This document shows positions 61,566 to 64,000 of a stretch of DNA of 64,000 bases, one piece after another; within the stretch, counting starts at the first letter, position 1; every line of letters starts with the position of its first letter. This DNA is from Prolixibacter sp. NT017 (lineage in GTDB: Bacteria > Bacteroidota > Bacteroidia > Bacteroidales > Prolixibacteraceae): positions 1,922,001 to 1,986,000 of the forward strand of contig NZ_BLAV01000001.1 of NCBI RefSeq assembly GCF_009617875.1. Reading direction: 5' to 3'. The translations under genes were made by a program, and so were the position numbers. The notes under the pieces were generated by a model. That model did not search any database. It was given only the letters and a program-made list of their open reading frames with translations, and had not been told where the DNA came from.

Positions 61566-62660
61566 TTAATTGCTGGCTCCCTGCAATAAACTATTATCAA
61601 CTGACATCGAAATGAGATTCAGCACCAGCTGCACCGTCAATGGGTCATAGTGAAATTCACCTTTCAGCCCTTGTATTTTTCCTGCGAGATTGAGCAGCCG
61701 CCCGTCCGTCAATAATTGAGAGAGAATGACTTTTCCATGACCTCTGCCGGTAGAGATCGAAACAACGGGGAATCTGTATGGATTGGTTCCAGCCTGAATG
61801 AGATGCTTTGTGGTACCGCCTTTTACCTTCAGAAACATGCGCACCGGAGGAACAGTAACTTTATCAAATCCGTTCCAGTTACCACTTTCCATACCTTGCA
61901 AATGGTAATTAAGCTCCTTGCTCTTCGAAATAATAGAAAAGCTGGTTTCCGGTTTTGCCTCGCCTGAAAAATAGGCGGAAATCCGGAACGGTAAATCGAT
62001 CTCCTGCTGATCTACATCAGGCATTTCTGCCGGCCCAAAATCGAGAAAAATAACCGACATGTTGCGACGTAAAGCCCGTTCTATTTCAGCACTCACATCC
62101 GAATCACCGTTTTTCAGGCGTTGCCAGGTCCGGTATGAGCAAAGCATGCATTGCCCCCAGCTAAACGACGGCGCTTTGATGTTCTGTTCTTCCACAAACT
62201 GCTTCAAAGAAGTTTCGTATTCGGGAACATAGACCATAATCTTCGACATCTTTTGGGACTTCTCCGGCTTGAAAACGTCGAAAGGAATATCTTCACACAG
62301 CTTATCACCACTTTCCTCTTCACAGGCACGTAAAACATACTTTCCTTCCTCTTCGGGAACTTTCACCATCATGGGAATATGGAAAGGCTGGTTAGCTTTC
62401 AACGGAATCCGCAACAACGTACTCCAACTCTCCATGCCGCCCTGGTTCACAATCTTCAATTGTGTCCGGCTTCTAATCAAACCGGAAGAATGATTATTCA
62501 GGTTGATGTCTACTTTGACGGCTTGTCCTGGCAGGAAATGACTGGCGCCAATATTAATTATCGCATTCACGTCATCCGAGTTCTGAGCGACACTTATCAG
62601 TGGCCAAATACTCAAAAACAAACCAATAAAAAGGAGTGAAAATATACTATGCTGTTTCAT
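61566..62660 (-). CDS. Exported hypothetical protein, glycosidase-accessory-like
   Basis: I cannot assign this 364-residue protein with certainty. It has a signal peptide (about 1-25, ending SVAQ) and an Ig-like first half (about 30-135: FLPGQAVKVDINLNNHSSG, PMMVKVPEEEGKYVLRACEE). The C-terminal half (about 140-364) resembles the flavodoxin-like beta-galactosidase/GATase-type region seen beside or within glycoside hydrolases, ending with STGRGHGKVILSQLLTDGRL and YDPLTVQLVLNLIS. No catalytic Glu pair is obvious, so it may be an accessory or binding protein. It is co-directional with the TolB-like gene upstream, but a terminator separates them. Confidence 0.65.
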   Translation of the reverse strand: MKQHSIFSLLFIGLFLSIWPLISVAQNSDDVNAIINIGASHFLPGQAVKVDINLNNHSSGLIRSRTQLKIVNQGGMESWSTLLRIPLKANQPFHIPMMVKVPEEEGKYVLRACEEESGDKLCEDIPFDVFKPEKSQKMSKIMVYVPEYETSLKQFVEEQNIKAPSFSWGQCMLCSYRTWQRLKNGDSDVSAEIERALRRNMSVIFLDFGPAEMPDVDQQEIDLPFRISAYFSGEAKPETSFSIISKSKELNYHLQGMESGNWNGFDKVTVPPVRMFLKVKGGTTKHLIQAGTNPYRFPVVSISTGRGHGKVILSQLLTDGRLLNLAGKIQGLKGEFHYDPLTVQLVLNLISMSVDNSLLQGASN

Positions 62661-62670
62661 GGGCTATCTA

Positions 62671-62708
62671 CAAAAATACCCTGTCCGGATTTATTCACGG
62701 ACAGGGTA
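62671..62708 (-). terminator. Terminator after the TolB-like gene
   Basis: TACCCTGTCCG and CGGACAGGGTA form an 11-bp perfect stem with a 10-base loop, followed on the minus strand by TTTTT. Confidence 0.9.
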
Positions 62709-62732
62709 CTTCATTAATAAATATCGTGAAGA

Positions 62733-64000
62733 TTATTCTTCCGGATCGCCGTAAGTAAACGAAACGAAAGCCAAACGTTTTCCGTCGGGACTCCACGAAG
62801 GCACGTTCATGGTACCTTGTCCGCCGTAAAGGTAAGCAATCACTTTCGATTCCTTGCTATCTGTATCCTGCATCTGGATCATCACCCGCTTGTTGTGCGG
62901 ATGATTGCCCGGTGCCACCGTTGGTGGATACGAAACATATACCATACGCTTACCATCCGGTGAAATGTGTGCAAACCAATCGTTATACGGACCAAAACTC
63001 ACCTGTTCCTGATCACTTCCATCCGGTTTCATACGCCAGATTTTCATCAGGCCCGAACGCACCGAGTTGAAGTAGATGTATTTTCCATCCGGTGAATATT
63101 CCGGTCCGTCATCCAGCCCTTCCGCAGTTGTCAAACGGACTTCTTTTCCGCCGGTGGCCGGGATGCTATATACATCGTAATTGCCATTTCGTTCGGCGCA
63201 GTATACCAGTGTTTTTCCGTCGGGCGACCAACCATGCCAGTACGAAGGCGCCTTATCGGTTACCCGGAAAGCGTCTCCCCCTTCGATGGGAATAGTGTAT
63301 ATGATAGAACCTGATTTTCCGTCACCTAAATCGGTCTGACTGGAAACGGCCAGCATGGTTCCGTTAAATGAAATACCATGGTCGTTATTGCAACTCTGTG
63401 CCACACCGGTATTTAAAACCTGTGGATTAAGGGTATCTAACGGAAATTTGATGATTTTGCCATCCGAGTTATACAGAAGGAATTTGCCATCACGTGACCA
63501 GTTAGGTGCTTCGATATGGGTATTCGTTGTATAAATAACCTTGCGGTGACCTGTCTCCACATCCAACAATTCCAAACGGCTAGGCGAAAGATTCTGGTAT
63601 CCGTCGACTCCGTCCGCAGCCGGAACATCAATTCGGAAATTCTCGAACACAGCAGTTTCCGACACATCGGGATTATGGGAGCCAATAAACAAGCCGGCGT
63701 ATACCGTATCGGGCAATTGCAGCTCAACGCGGCCGGTTTCCTGCAACAAATTTCCAAATTTCGCTGCCCGCATGATAATTGTGTCTCCCTGGCGTTCCAG
63801 TTGAATCACATCAGGAGCAGAAAGTTCCGCTTTTACTTCTTTTGTTTCGGCATTTGCTTCGGGGCGATATTGCAGCGAAGTAAGCCCATCCCCGTGAATT
63901 GCAGCGTCGGCATAGACCGAACCACCGGTTAAATCACTGCGAAACATCAATCCCATTTTTCGGTGTGGATCAACACCTTCACCCTTAAAATGAGCCATAC
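62733..64000 (-). CDS. TolB-like beta-propeller protein, 5' end outside the window
   Basis: The window ends inside this gene. The first in-frame ATG is at 63998, but the sequence there (FKGEGVDPHRKMGLMFRSDL) reads as the middle of a concanavalin-like sandwich domain, so the true start lies beyond the window. After that domain (about 1-130) comes a PD40/WD40-type propeller: IEAPNWSRDGKFLLYNSDGK, WHGWSPDGKTLVYCAERNGN, YSPDGKYIYFNSVRSG, HISPDGKRMVYVSYPP and PSWSPDGKRLAFVSF. It resembles exported TolB-family proteins of Bacteroidota, often next to carbohydrate genes. The function is unknown, and membrane signals cannot be judged without the N-terminus. Confidence 0.85.
   Translation of the reverse strand, partial: MAHFKGEGVDPHRKMGLMFRSDLTGGSVYADAAIHGDGLTSLQYRPEANAETKEVKAELSAPDVIQLERQGDTIIMRAAKFGNLLQETGRVELQLPDTVYAGLFIGSHNPDVSETAVFENFRIDVPAADGVDGYQNLSPSRLELLDVETGHRKVIYTTNTHIEAPNWSRDGKFLLYNSDGKIIKFPLDTLNPQVLNTGVAQSCNNDHGISFNGTMLAVSSQTDLGDGKSGSIIYTIPIEGGDAFRVTDKAPSYWHGWSPDGKTLVYCAERNGNYDVYSIPATGGKEVRLTTAEGLDDGPEYSPDGKYIYFNSVRSGLMKIWRMKPDGSDQEQVSFGPYNDWFAHISPDGKRMVYVSYPPTVAPGNHPHNKRVMIQMQDTDSKESKVIAYLYGGQGTMNVPSWSPDGKRLAFVSFTYGDPEE

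Overview
The window looks like chromosomal DNA of a free-living member of the phylum Bacteroidota, probably a Marinilabiliales/Prolixibacteraceae-type organism (the family is an inference; I could run no search). The evidence is: Bacteroidota-type promoters (TTTG, 19-20 bases, TAnnTTTG) before rpsF and before the lysC leader; mostly A-rich leaders in place of Shine-Dalgarno sites; a fused E1 alpha-beta 2-oxoacid dehydrogenase; a DUF5606 protein; a GyrA with the Bacteroides-type Ser82/Phe86; a TonB-dependent receptor; and a Bacteroidota-style curli locus. No phage, IS element, integrase or CRISPR array was seen.

Layout. 1-989 is AT-rich and gene-free. 990-10.7 kb holds an XRE regulator, pyrK-pyrD, a periplasmic serine hydrolase, the E2 and fused E1 of a 2-oxoacid dehydrogenase followed by a flavodoxin, a glucosaminidase and methylglyoxal synthase. 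10.7-15.3 kb (minus) holds msrB, a TPR protein and gyrA. 15.6-26.6 kb holds clpC, mazG, phoH-like, purC, a TlpA-like thioredoxin, a 21-bp-periodic repeat region, a seven-PAS hybrid histidine kinase and a DUF5606 protein. 26.7-36.7 kb holds a TonB receptor, a GH109-type oxidoreductase, a membrane zinc peptidase, small unknowns, tRNA-Gly(CCC), the three-gene NAD(P) transhydrogenase operon, a NifX-like protein and tRNA-Thr(CGT). 36.8-41.4 kb holds tdh, a MATE exporter, rpsF-rpsR-rplI and ridA.

41.4-49.5 kb is the main accessory locus: a curli-type secreted amyloid system. It has a curlin-repeat major subunit with a Cys-rich insert, an unknown exported protein, CsgF, a CsgG carrying an extra C-terminal barrel-like domain, a second curlin-repeat protein, a beta-propeller lipoprotein and a divergent, N-terminally extended CsgE. 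It is preceded by three copies of one A-rich leader, one lying inside a 100-bp inverted-repeat-bounded segment.

49.7-64 kb holds small unknowns, a TRIC-type channel, a three-domain fasciclin lipoprotein, a MerR regulator with the W-x9-EH signature of B12 photoreceptors, a methionine operon on the minus strand (lysC-metY-metA), a GH20 hexosaminidase, a PrsW-like protease, a nitroreductase and two exported proteins, the last cut by the window edge. The methionine operon has a full regulatory leader: promoter, SAM-I riboswitch, then a 37-codon ORF whose last 15 residues include six Met, then a hairpin, then lysC. This riboswitch plus Met-rich leader peptide arrangement is the most interesting regulatory signal in the window.
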